Source: SAR324 cluster bacterium REDSEA-S27_B3 (GTDB taxonomy: Bacteria > SAR324 > NAC60-12). Taken from it: a stretch of DNA of 64,000 bases. Below, piece by piece: positions 1-8,391 of the stretch. Positions within the stretch are counted from its first letter, which is position 1. Every line of letters begins with the position of its first letter. The position numbers and the translations under genes were made by a program. The DNA lies in NCBI GenBank assembly GCA_001627865.1, contig LUQO01000047.1, positions 29,263 through 93,262 on the forward strand, in the 5' to 3' direction. The notes under the pieces were generated by a model, which searched no databases, was not told the DNA's origin, and was given only the letters and a program-made list of their open reading frames with translations.

Positions 1-57
1 TGAGTTAGTTACTCAATTGTTAACAATCTGTCAAAATTATGTAATTACAAAACTCAG

Positions 58-1053
58 GTGCGTTCAATAATTTTCAGAAAAATTCTGCTCAGATTATTCC
101 CCTTAATTGTTGGGCTTATGATTCCTGTGTCAGCATGGGGTGTTTCCGCATTCGGATGCTTAGGAGCTACTGTAGCAGAATATCTCATACCAGGACTTGG
201 TTATGGTTTCCTGGGCCATTATGACAAATTGCTTGTTTTAGGAGGCAGCCGCTGGGTAGTGCTCAACAAGTACCTGCAATATTCAACTAACAAGGATTAT
301 GAAAAAAACTTCAGCAAAATTTACAGGAAAAGAGAATTAACAGATGATAAAAATCAGCATGATTTTTTCTATTCAAGAGAAACTTTTTATGCAAACGCCT
401 ACGTAAGCATGTATGGGAACCTTACCTTTGCCACCTTTTATGATCTTTATGAAACAGGCTGCGAAGATAATCCGGAGACATTTGGTTTGATGCTGGCACC
501 ATTTCAAATCTGGGAATATTACGACGAATGGACATTCTGGGTACCAACTGTCTGGGCTTCTTCAGTATCGTTAAAATCCGATTTAGTGACGTATCATGTT
601 GATAAAGATTTATCCAAAAATGAAATGATAAACACCTCATTTTTACAATATCAATTAGTTGGTGTTGGAGAGGAAATGCTGTTTCGCGGAGTGATACAGC
701 AGTCATTATATAATCTATTTTCAATGGGTTTCAGTAAAAGCGCTTCCCGCTGGGGAAGCATAATTACCGCCAGCGCTGTGTTTGGGGCAGCACATTCAGG
801 TGCCGGTTTTACCGCATCACCCGCTATTGCCTTTGCAGCCGGATTATATTTTGGCATCATTTATCATCCTGCTGATGGTGACTTCGATCTTACTGAACCA
901 ATCGCCATACATTCCTGGTGGGACGCAATACTTGCCCACCGAAGACTTAAAGGAGCAGAGTTTGTTGAGCGTAAAGAGGGCGAGAATGCCCTGAATTACT
1001 CCCTCCGTGCCAACCGCACATATCCTTTGCTTGGCTTCAACTACCGTTTCTAA
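58..1053 (+). CDS. CPBP-family (CAAX/Abi-type) membrane protease
   Basis: Predicted integral-membrane metalloprotease of the CPBP/Rce1-like family, which cleaves near the C-terminus of prenylated proteins in eukaryotes and has varied or unknown targets in bacteria. The three family motifs are visible: GEEMLFR (E205, E206, R210), an F-x3-H motif ending at H246 in a small-residue-rich helix, and H285-SWWD. The N-terminus (about residues 8-30) is a hydrophobic anchor or signal. The middle, about 40-190, is soluble-looking and not conserved in the family. The start is GTG at 58 with an in-frame stop at position 1; no clear Shine-Dalgarno is visible, and ATG at 118 is an alternative. It stands alone, far from the flagellins downstream. 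Substrate cannot be inferred. Confidence 0.75.
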   Translation: MRSIIFRKILLRLFPLIVGLMIPVSAWGVSAFGCLGATVAEYLIPGLGYGFLGHYDKLLVLGGSRWVVLNKYLQYSTNKDYEKNFSKIYRKRELTDDKNQHDFFYSRETFYANAYVSMYGNLTFATFYDLYETGCEDNPETFGLMLAPFQIWEYYDEWTFWVPTVWASSVSLKSDLVTYHVDKDLSKNEMINTSFLQYQLVGVGEEMLFRGVIQQSLYNLFSMGFSKSASRWGSIITASAVFGAAHSGAGFTASPAIAFAAGLYFGIIYHPADGDFDLTEPIAIHSWWDAILAHRRLKGAEFVERKEGENALNYSLRANRTYPLLGFNYRF

Positions 1054-2260
1054 CAAGAGTTCCTGAGTTGAAAAAGGCTGTATTTTTTCAAGCATTCTTT
1101 AAAGACGATACTCTCCGTAAAATAAATCCAAATAAGCATTAAAGTTCCAGATAAAAATGTCGATAAGAAAGACATTGGGAATCCTTATCCTGGAACCAAT
1201 GTATCCAAATCTAAGGATAAACAGGACTTTTGTCTTAAATTTCTGGCAAAAGTTTTACTGTACTTTGAATGCTCTGAGGGCATAATTTGGCTTGTCCAAA
1301 TTTTAAAATATCAATCTTCAGGGCAATGATTAATGATCTTTGAAAGAATTATTACAGTGCTTGTTGTGTAACGCAACATCTTCACTTTCTCAGCCAGATT
1401 GATATGGCAGGAGGAAGATGAAGTTGTAATGTTGTTATTTCGCAGTTTATTTATCAGGAGCCATTCAGCTTAAACGCATTAAAATGCTTTTTTCAGTGTT
1501 CATAAAACAATTATGAATATTAATTCAGGATTTTGATCTGTATTAAATAGTAACTTCTGAATTCATTTTTTATGTTCTGCGATCTTAACTATGATCTGAA
1601 AGTCTGCTTACAGGCTTACAGTTGAACACATCGTTGCGCTTTACAAACTATCCTGACACTTTGATTTTTATACTCAATGTGACAGAAGAAGGCACAAGTA
1701 CGCGGCAACATGCAAAATTTTTTGCTGGATGAATAATTACGTATTAAAAGCAGAAATACATGTTTTAAGGTAAATAGTTTTAGATTTACGTTTTCTGAAG
1801 AGAGTTGTTTACTCTCTTGATAAAACGGGACATCTAATTGCGTCAAATAGACTTAAAATCATTTGGCATATTTAAATTCAACTGCATAATTTCAGTTGAA
1901 TATACGGTTTTAAAAAATCATGTTCCGGATTAGCAATAAAAGATTTTATATCTTTTTTTAATAAAAAGTTTTGTGAAGTAATTGCAGCGGATTGCCTCGC
2001 TTTTTTCCCTTTAAAAAGGAAGAGTGCAGCAATGTATCTGCAATAGCTGTTGTTTAAACTGCGGGAAACTTTGCGCATAAATGCGTAAGTAATATTCTGC
2101 AGGCTCTATAGCTGTTTCACAAAATTTTTCAAGGTTGGACTGTTTTACAAATTGTAATATAAATATTATTTTTAATACATTTCATTAACGTAAGTTGTTA
2201 GTGATTTACTAATGTCGAGTAAAATCGACTGTCTCTTAATTATTAGTAAAGGAGGATGCC
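1054..2260. other. Long non-coding spacer upstream of flagellin 1
   Basis: About 1.2 kb with no convincing gene. The frames present are short, lack ribosome-binding sites and resemble nothing I know. One uninterrupted frame of about 65 codons (about 1130-1330, +) has no ATG start and is probably chance or a remnant. Near the right end an AT-rich motif (2153-2180) is shared with the region upstream of flagellin 3. A hairpin with arms GTCGA/TCGAC (2214-2229) lies just before the flagellin 1 ribosome-binding site AAAGGAGG. Confidence 0.5.
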
Positions 2261-3868
2261 ATGCGCGTCAACACAAATACTGCTTCAATGAGTTCCTTGA
2301 GGCATTTGAGCAATACTGTAGAGAAAACTACTAAGAATCTGGAAAGACTATCCTCAGGTTACAGAATCAACTCAGCAGCTGATGGACCGGCTGAACTGAT
2401 GATTTCTGAGCAAATGCGTACACAAATTTCAGGTCTGAACCAGGCCGTGAAAAACTCAGAAACATCAATTTCAATGGTGCAAACTGCAGAAGGAGTATTA
2501 AGTGAAGTAAGTTCAATGTTGATTAGCATGCGACAGTTGGCACTTCATGCTGCAAACGAAGGTGCGGCAGAGGAAAAAATGCTGCAGGCAGATCAGATGG
2601 AAGTGGAAGAACTCCTTTCTACTATCGACAGAATTGCGGGATCAACTATGTTCGGCACGAAATCACTGTTTGACGGAAGCAATGAAGTAAGCGGTGTGGC
2701 AATTGGTGACGGATTAACATTTATAGAAGCTTCACCGCTAACTCGCCAGAGTTCATCAAAACAAGGTTACGAAGTTAACATAGAACAAGTGGCTACTCGA
2801 CCGGAAGTATTAGCAACACGCAGAATATCTCTGGAAGAAATAGAAAATGGTGTTTCGTTTGTGATTAAAGAAAATAACAGGATTCTCAATATGGATACTA
2901 ATGAAGAGAAAGATCTGAAGGAAAATCTGAGGCAGATACTCTTTAACCATAAAAGAGCTCCGCAAACATTCACCAGAGAAGAAACTGAAGCACGGTTGGG
3001 CAATTTAGTTGCACTTGCACTGGAGAGGAAAGCTAACAAAAACGGCCTTGATGTAAATATATTCATCAATGACCTGGGAATGCTTACTGTAAAGCACGAA
3101 CATTATGGCAGTAAGCCAAGTTTTGGAATTTCAACAAATATTTCAGGATTATTTGGTGAGCAGTCCGGGACAGTTAAACTGTCAAGTGGAGGACAGGATG
3201 TTGGTGGACTGATTAATGGTGATCTTGCTTTTGGAGAAGGACAATATCTGCATGGTCCTAAAGGCTCTCCAACAGAAGGTTTAATTGTAAGATATGACAA
3301 AGAGCTTGGAAATAAACTTGTTGATATCAAGGATGAGCAAGGCAGATTATTAGGTCAGAGACTGGTTAAACAAACAAATCAGGATTTGGTTGGGAAAAAT
3401 GTTGAAGGATACGTACATGTTACACAAAATTCACTTGTATATCAGATTGGCGCAAATCACAGGCAAACGGTCGCTTTTTCATTTGGTGACCTGCGCAGTG
3501 AGCAGCTTTCCAGAGATATAGATAACGAAAGCGGATTCAGCAGCCTGTCCGATATTGATGTGACAAACAGTGATAGTGCTCAGGATTCAATTAAATTGAT
3601 TGACCAGGCTATTATGGAAATTGGAGTGTTACGAGGAAATCTTGGTTCATTTCAGAGAAATTCATTGGAATCAAATCTGAGAAACTTAAGAGTTTCCAGT
3701 GAAAATCTTATGCATGCTGAATCTGTCATCCGTGACTCTGATATGGCCGCGGAAATGAGTGACTTTACAAAAAATCAAATAATGGTGGCTTCCGGTACTG
3801 CAATGGCGGCGCAAGCCAACCAAATACCGAAATCCGTACTTCAGTTGATTAGCAACGCGTCTAAATAA
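2261..3868 (+). CDS. Flagellin (paralogue 1 of 5)
   Basis: Filament subunit of the flagellum, exported by the flagellar type III system. At 535 residues it is the longest of the five. The N-terminal D0/D1 helices (about 1-150) carry LERLSSGYRINSAADGPAEL, and the C-terminal helices (about 445-535) carry ESVIRDSDMAAEM and AMAAQANQIP. The middle domain is shared with the other copies (NGLDV, H-x-x-YGS, TQNSLVYQIG) but has extra insertions around 200-260 and 330-385. It contains no cysteine, as usual for flagellins. The start is firm because AAAGGAGG lies a few bases before the ATG. It is the most divergent of the four canonical copies, so it may be a minor or positional filament protein; that is inference. 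Confidence 0.9.
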   Translation: MRVNTNTASMSSLRHLSNTVEKTTKNLERLSSGYRINSAADGPAELMISEQMRTQISGLNQAVKNSETSISMVQTAEGVLSEVSSMLISMRQLALHAANEGAAEEKMLQADQMEVEELLSTIDRIAGSTMFGTKSLFDGSNEVSGVAIGDGLTFIEASPLTRQSSSKQGYEVNIEQVATRPEVLATRRISLEEIENGVSFVIKENNRILNMDTNEEKDLKENLRQILFNHKRAPQTFTREETEARLGNLVALALERKANKNGLDVNIFINDLGMLTVKHEHYGSKPSFGISTNISGLFGEQSGTVKLSSGGQDVGGLINGDLAFGEGQYLHGPKGSPTEGLIVRYDKELGNKLVDIKDEQGRLLGQRLVKQTNQDLVGKNVEGYVHVTQNSLVYQIGANHRQTVAFSFGDLRSEQLSRDIDNESGFSSLSDIDVTNSDSAQDSIKLIDQAIMEIGVLRGNLGSFQRNSLESNLRNLRVSSENLMHAESVIRDSDMAAEMSDFTKNQIMVASGTAMAAQANQIPKSVLQLISNASK

Positions 3869-3877
3869 TTAGTTACA

Positions 3878-3952
3878 GGTTCAAGGTTTAAGATTCAAGA
3901 TTCAAGGTTCAAGGTTCTGTTGCCTAGCCCTTATCTTGTTTCTTGAACCTTG
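3878..3952. repeat. 7-bp tandem repeat plus inverted copy after flagellin 1
   Basis: Five complete heptamers (GGTTCAA, GGTTTAA, GATTCAA, GATTCAA, GGTTCAA) and a partial sixth run from 3878 to 3917. An inverted copy follows at 3942-3952, so that CAAGGTTCAAG (3903-3913) can pair with CTTGAACCTTG in an 11-bp stem. It begins nine bases after the flagellin 1 stop. It may act as a transcription terminator or mRNA 3' stabiliser, although no U-run follows, or it may be a slippage-prone intergenic repeat. Confidence 0.6.
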
Positions 3953-4129
3953 CCGCAAATTAATTAGTCAAAAATGATTTTCAAATCTGCTGTTTTAATC
4001 ACAGCAGAATCGTGAATTATTTTTTAGTTAAGGTTTACTTAACTCAATGTTTCGTCCCTGAGAAGAGAGACGAAGTGTTAGCAGCACGTCGTTTCTCTCC
4101 TAAAGGTAATTTTAAATAGATGAGGGATT

Positions 4130-5596
4130 ATGTCTATCAATATTAGAACAAACATTAGTCCGACAATGAAATCATTAAGTGAACAGGGAACATTCAGGAA
4201 CGCGATGTATCACCAGGACAAAGAAAAACAAGAAAAACAAGAAAAACATAAAACCTCGGTACATCAGTCTGTTGCAAAAAATGTCACCCCAGTGCATTTG
4301 ATAAAAAATGAAGAATTCAGGCTTATGTCAGCAGGTTTACAATGTGAGCTCAATCACGTCGAGGAACAAATGTCCATTGCTCAAACAGTAGCAAGCGCCT
4401 TATTAAACGTTGAAAATTCATTGATACAGATCAAGGAATTGCTCGTTATTGTTAGTAGTGAAACAGAACATAATACTGCTTTGAGAGAAGCTGATCAGCA
4501 AGAGCTGGAACAGTTGATAAAACGGATAAATAAAGTGGCAGATGAAACAAGTTATGGACACCAGCCATTGTTGGATGGCAGTCACGGCGTTCGAGGAGTT
4601 GCAAACGGAGAATTTCTGGAATTTATTGATATGAATCCGGATTCAAAAACATCACCTCTGGCAGGTTATGAAGTTTTTGTGAAACAAGCCGCAACGAGAG
4701 CTGAGCTTTGTGGCCAGACACCTCTTACACAAAAGATGGTTGATAATGGAGAATTACTGATTTTTGAAGAGAGTGGAATAGAAAACCGTTTTTCTGCCCA
4801 AAAAGGGGAAAGTGTCTGTAACACATTCAACCGACTGGCTAACTGGATCTATGAACGTGAGATTCCGCTGGAAATAGTTCCAAATGCAGATCAAATACTG
4901 CATATCAGACATCTTCAATATGGAAGTTCGTACAAATTCAGTGCGTCAAGTTTTACTCCGGGACTTATTTCTTTAGTGAGTCAAAGGATAACTCCGTCTT
5001 CACCAGGATTGGATGTTATGGGTACAATCAACGGAATAACCTGTGTTGGACACGGACAATTTTTAAGTGTGCCTGTAGAACATGAACATCTTGGTGGGCT
5101 TACCATTATGTACACAGGGAATGAAACACCGCCGGAATATTATGCGGGTACTGTATCAGTGGCACAAAATGGTTTTCAATTTTTATCAGGGAATAATACG
5201 TCTCAAGTTCAACAGTTAAGTCTGAGAAACATGCATGCCTCATCCCTGGGGATGGAGATTGAAAATGTTTCCGGATTTAAGTCCTTGCAGGAAATTAATA
5301 TTTTGAGTGGGCAAAAAATCAAAGACTCAATCTCTGTACTTGAAAAAAGTATGAAAGAAATATCCGTAGTCAAAGATAAGGTTGAATCCATTTGTTATGA
5401 AACTTTTAAAAATAAAATAAAAGACTTACAGGAAGAATACGGAAGTATATTATTTACTAATCAAAATCCTGTAATTGGACAGAATGTACAGGTTTTGGCA
5501 GAACAGACAAAAAACAGAATATCAGAAGATTCAGGTCAATCTTCTATGGCACAGGCACATCAAAATCATAAAACTGTGCTCTCATTACTGAAGTGA
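4130..5596 (+). CDS. Divergent flagellin-like protein (paralogue 2), cysteine-containing
   Basis: A 488-residue relative of the neighbouring flagellins that has lost their hallmark termini. The central part still aligns: ADQQELEQLIKRINKVAD followed by YGHQPLLDGS, then GYEVFVKQAATRAE, H-LQYGSSYKF, GLDVMGTINGI, YTGNETPPEYYAGTV. The D0 region, by contrast, is replaced by a charged stretch (KEKQEKQEKHK, about 31-41, from a 9-bp DNA repeat), the LSSGL-x-I motif is gone, and the C-terminus has lost IRDADMAEEM, keeping only a faint SMAQAHQNHKTVLSLL. It has five cysteines, whereas the other four copies have none. The frame is intact over its whole length, so it is probably expressed and under a different constraint. 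It is unlikely to polymerise as a normal filament subunit; a cap, junction, regulatory or decaying role is possible. The Shine-Dalgarno is weaker (GATGAGGG). Confidence 0.75.
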   Translation: MSINIRTNISPTMKSLSEQGTFRNAMYHQDKEKQEKQEKHKTSVHQSVAKNVTPVHLIKNEEFRLMSAGLQCELNHVEEQMSIAQTVASALLNVENSLIQIKELLVIVSSETEHNTALREADQQELEQLIKRINKVADETSYGHQPLLDGSHGVRGVANGEFLEFIDMNPDSKTSPLAGYEVFVKQAATRAELCGQTPLTQKMVDNGELLIFEESGIENRFSAQKGESVCNTFNRLANWIYEREIPLEIVPNADQILHIRHLQYGSSYKFSASSFTPGLISLVSQRITPSSPGLDVMGTINGITCVGHGQFLSVPVEHEHLGGLTIMYTGNETPPEYYAGTVSVAQNGFQFLSGNNTSQVQQLSLRNMHASSLGMEIENVSGFKSLQEINILSGQKIKDSISVLEKSMKEISVVKDKVESICYETFKNKIKDLQEEYGSILFTNQNPVIGQNVQVLAEQTKNRISEDSGQSSMAQAHQNHKTVLSLLK

Positions 5597-5716
5597 TACT
5601 TAAAAGTATTAATTAAATATATAAGTCTGATTATAAAAAATGAAAACAGCATGAATTGTTTGCTTAACCCTGAAATATTCTGACTGTAAATTATAATTGA
5701 TGAAATTGTAAAAAGT

Positions 5717-5744
5717 TGTCATTCCAGAGAAAGCGGAAATGACA
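5717..5744. repeat. Small palindrome resembling interspersed GTCATTCC-type elements
   Basis: TGTCATT (5717-5723) pairs with AATGACA (5738-5744) around a core containing AGAGAAAGC. The layout recalls dispersed palindromes of the GTCATTCC...GAAAGC...GGAATGAC kind common in bacterial intergenic DNA, here degenerate. Only one copy was noticed in the window. Confidence 0.35.
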
Positions 5745-5808
5745 TGTGATGTAGAAACTTTGGTATTTTACGGTTTTGATATAATTATTACTCAGACAAA
5801 TTAATTAT

Positions 5809-5853
5809 TCTGATGATCCGACAGCAGATTATTGTGCTGTTGTTATCATCAGA
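5809..5853. other. Strong hairpin in the flagellin 2-3 spacer
   Basis: TCTGATGAT (5809-5817) pairs with ATCATCAGA (5845-5853), and inside it ACAGCA (5821-5826) pairs with TGCTGT (5835-5840), leaving an 8-nt loop. No U-tract follows on the + strand. It lies just upstream of the AT-rich motif TGTAATATAAATAT at 5877-5890 (also found at about 2153 before flagellin 1). It could be an end-of-transcript structure for flagellin 2 or a regulator target; the sequence does not decide. Confidence 0.45.
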
Positions 5854-5950
5854 AAGCAAGTTAATGTTCTAAATTATGTAATATAAATATATTTTTTATT
5901 ACACTATTTAAGTTATTTACTGTTCGATTCCAGCACATAGAAATCAGCTG

Positions 5951-6090
5951 GGAAAGGAACACATTTTTCCGTTGAAATATACATCTGCGGGAACAGTCGT
6001 TTTATAAACGACAGAACGACAAAGTTAAAGCCAGGATGGCAAAGACTTTTTCGTTTATTTGACGTTCATCATCAATCAAATTGAAAGGGG
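5951..6090 (+). promoter_or_regulatory. Flagellin 3 leader with two GGA-loop hairpins
   Basis: Three compact hairpins precede the flagellin 3 start. GGAAA/TTTCC (5951-5955 with 5966-5970) has GGA at the start of its loop (5956-5958). GTCGTTT/AAACGAC (5996-6002 with 6006-6012) has a TAT loop. GCCA-GGA-TGGC (6030-6040) presents exactly GGA in its loop. The Shine-Dalgarno GAAAGGGGG ends at 6091. Hairpins showing GGA are the recognition form of CsrA/RsmA, which represses flagellin translation in several bacteria. CsrA control here is an inference; no csrA or fliW gene lies in the window. Confidence 0.45.
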
Positions 6091-6094
6091 GCTC

Positions 6095-7561
6095 ATGCCT
6101 TTACGTATAAATCATAATATTGCTGCGATAAATTCGCACAGGAACCTGACAAGAAACACTGAGGTTCAAAACAAAAATTTAGAACGGCTTTCGTCCGGAT
6201 TGAAAATCAATCGCGGTGCCGATTCCCCTGCGGGCCTAATCATCTCCGAAAGGATGAGGGCACAGATTGCGGGTCTTCGGCAGGCCATTGATAACTCTGA
6301 AACAGGTATAACAATGCTGCAAACAGCTGAAGGAGCTTTGGAAGAAGTTAATCGCACACTGATTAATGCTCGGCAACTTGCGATCAGTTCTGCTAATGAA
6401 GCAGTGAATGATGAATCCATGATGGCCGCTAATCAACAGGAATTTGAAGATACTTTACATACAATTGACCGAATTGCGAGCATTGCCAATTATGGAAAAA
6501 AAGCCATTCTGGACGGCAGCATGGGAGCAAACGGCGTTGCGGCAGGAGATCATCTGGAATTTATCAGTGCGACAGAAAAAACACAGTCTTCCCCTGTGGG
6601 AGGTTATCAAGTGGAAATCAGGGAAGCAGCCACACGTTCATCCGTAAGGGGCACAGTGCCATTGACGCAGGCAATCATAGATGCCGGTGAACAGCTAACT
6701 TTTTCGGAAGGCGGAATATCGTTGAATTTTGAAACCATCGCGGGTGAAAGCGTTGAAACAACGATGAACAGACTTGAAAAAGCAGTTATTGAGTCCGGAA
6801 TGAACATAGAAATGGTTCGGATCCCCGGAAGTGCGACAAATCCAGACGCGCCGCAATTATTAAATTTCAGGCATAAGGAATACGGCAGTGAACATTCTTT
6901 TCAAGTCGCCAGCAATACATCCGGAGTTTTGTCTGCTCAAGCCGACACATCAAACATTATAAAAAATGGTCTCGATGTGGCCGGATTTATCGGTGGAGAG
7001 TTGGGACTTGGGAAAGGACAGATATTGACCGGAAGTCTGCCGACAAAAGTTTCCGGACTGAAAATACGTTATACAGGAGAAAGCGCACCGCCTCCCGGAA
7101 AATATGCCGGCTCGGTTACGTTATCGCAAAACTCATTGGTATTTCACGTTGGACCAAATGTAGATCAATCAACTAGTTTCTCATTACGGAGCATTAACAG
7201 TAAAAAACTAGGCAATGGAGTGACCAATGATTCCGGATTTCGCTCATTGAATGATGTTGAACTGACTGAAGCCAGTAAAGCACAGGACGCCATTATGATC
7301 ATTGATAAGGCAATAGAAGAAATTACATCATTCAGAGGGAAAATGGGAGCATTCCAGAAAAATGACCTGGAAAGTAATCTTAATTATTTAAGGAACGCGC
7401 ATGAAAACGTTACCAATGCTGAATCGATTATTCGTGACGCAGATATGGCTGAAGAAATGTCAGCATTCGCACGAAATCAAATTTTAGTAGAATCCAGCAC
7501 AGCAATGCTGGCACAGGCAAATCAGACTCCAATGGCCGTTTTGAAATTGATCAACGGCTAG
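6095..7561 (+). CDS. Flagellin (paralogue 3 of 5)
   Basis: A 488-residue filament subunit. N-terminal PLRINHNIAAINSHRNL and LERLSSGLKINRGADSPAGL, and C-terminal AESIIRDADMAEEM with AMLAQANQTP, are canonical. The variable domain (about 165-400) has the pattern shared across this array: GGYQVEIREAATR, LTQAIIDAGEQLTFSEGG, FRHKEYGSEHSFQVASNT, GLDVAG, LTLSQNSLVF-type strands. I chose ATG 6095 over an in-frame upstream start at 6059 because it sits right after GAAAGGGGG and gives the same N-terminus as its paralogues; flagellins are not made with N-terminal extensions. No cysteine. The upstream leader carries GGA hairpins. Confidence 0.92.
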   Translation: MPLRINHNIAAINSHRNLTRNTEVQNKNLERLSSGLKINRGADSPAGLIISERMRAQIAGLRQAIDNSETGITMLQTAEGALEEVNRTLINARQLAISSANEAVNDESMMAANQQEFEDTLHTIDRIASIANYGKKAILDGSMGANGVAAGDHLEFISATEKTQSSPVGGYQVEIREAATRSSVRGTVPLTQAIIDAGEQLTFSEGGISLNFETIAGESVETTMNRLEKAVIESGMNIEMVRIPGSATNPDAPQLLNFRHKEYGSEHSFQVASNTSGVLSAQADTSNIIKNGLDVAGFIGGELGLGKGQILTGSLPTKVSGLKIRYTGESAPPPGKYAGSVTLSQNSLVFHVGPNVDQSTSFSLRSINSKKLGNGVTNDSGFRSLNDVELTEASKAQDAIMIIDKAIEEITSFRGKMGAFQKNDLESNLNYLRNAHENVTNAESIIRDADMAEEMSAFARNQILVESSTAMLAQANQTPMAVLKLING

Positions 7562-8240
7562 AGAGCTGATTCAGGTTCGTCTGATCCCCACAAGGATTTG
7601 ATGATGATGACGTAGCATTTCGCTGGAATCATGGAAGACTTCAGCGAAAAGCAGCTGATTTGGTTTTTATCGATTACGTACCGTAATTGTGAGAGCAGAC
7701 GGCAAAACCGGCTGCGCTCAGGATTACGGAACTTATATTTGTAAAAAAATAATTTGTTCTACGATCTTTTATAACTGTTAATCATATTTCCGAAAATATT
7801 TTACGGGAATATTTGAACAAACATTTTTTCGCTCAAGATATTTTTTGAGATGAAAAGTATTGTTGGAATATGTTTAGAAATTTTTTTGATCCAGGAAGGA
7901 TCTATTATAAAACTTTTTCTCATTGAAGAGCTGATATATTTCATCAATTTATTAGAATTTGTGTTCTTAAGAAACAAAAAAAAGCAATGTCTAATTAAAA
8001 GATTATAAAGAGAGTCTTTATCACTTTTCTCTGTTGCTTTGAAAGAACACTAACAGGAAATGTAATTGAAAACAATTACATTAAAATAAAATTTCTTCCA
8101 ACTGAATTGTAACAGTTAAATCTGAACAAATTATGAAGTTGGATTCTGACTTAATTAAATACTTGAATTCTAAAACAGGTTTTAGAGTAAACAAGGTTAA
8201 ATAATTCAAGTAAATACAAACATAATTAAGTTTTTTTACC
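7562..8240. other. Spacer between flagellins 3 and 4
   Basis: No gene seen. An imperfect hairpin TTCGCTG/CAGCGAA (7619-7625 with 7642-7648) followed about 20 nt later by a T-run may terminate the flagellin 3 transcript. CTAAAA/TTTTAG forms a short hairpin near 8170. The rest is AT-rich without recognisable structure. I could not pick out a confident sigma-28 or sigma-54 promoter. Confidence 0.4.
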
Positions 8241-8391
8241 GCTGGTTAGGGAATGGTCTCTATCAGTCAGGTAACCCCCTTGTTTTCACAGATGAGGGAG
8301 CCTGCGGGAAATACATGGATGTATTGTCTTAAAGGAATAAATTGAATCTCACAAGGAGTGAGAATCGTTAACATGTATCAAGGAGGACACT
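8241..8391 (+). promoter_or_regulatory. Structured leader of flagellin 4 (four hairpins, GGA loops)
   Basis: Homologous to the leader at 10551-10699. P1: CTGGT/ATCAG with AGGGA/TCTCT (8242-8266). P2: CCCTT/GAGGG (8277-8298), running into the conserved GATGAGGGAGCCTG. P3: AATACAT/ATGTATT (8310-8325), with GGA (8317-8319) at the tip; ATACATGGATGT matches the CsrA SELEX consensus RUACARGGAUGU at 11 of 12 positions. P4: TCTCAC/GTGAGA (8347-8363) with loop AAGGA. The Shine-Dalgarno AAGGAGGA is at 8380-8387. Several stems differ in sequence but keep pairing in flagellin 5, which argues for a selected RNA structure. A translational repressor such as CsrA is the simplest reading. Confidence 0.65.

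Noticed and set aside
1616..2078. Two minus-strand frames before flagellin 1.
   Set aside because: Short, no ribosome-binding site, low-complexity translation; likely chance in AT-rich DNA.
3878..3952. Short repeats as a replication origin or DnaA-box cluster.
   Set aside because: The heptamer does not resemble a DnaA box and no dnaA, dnaN or gidA gene is near.
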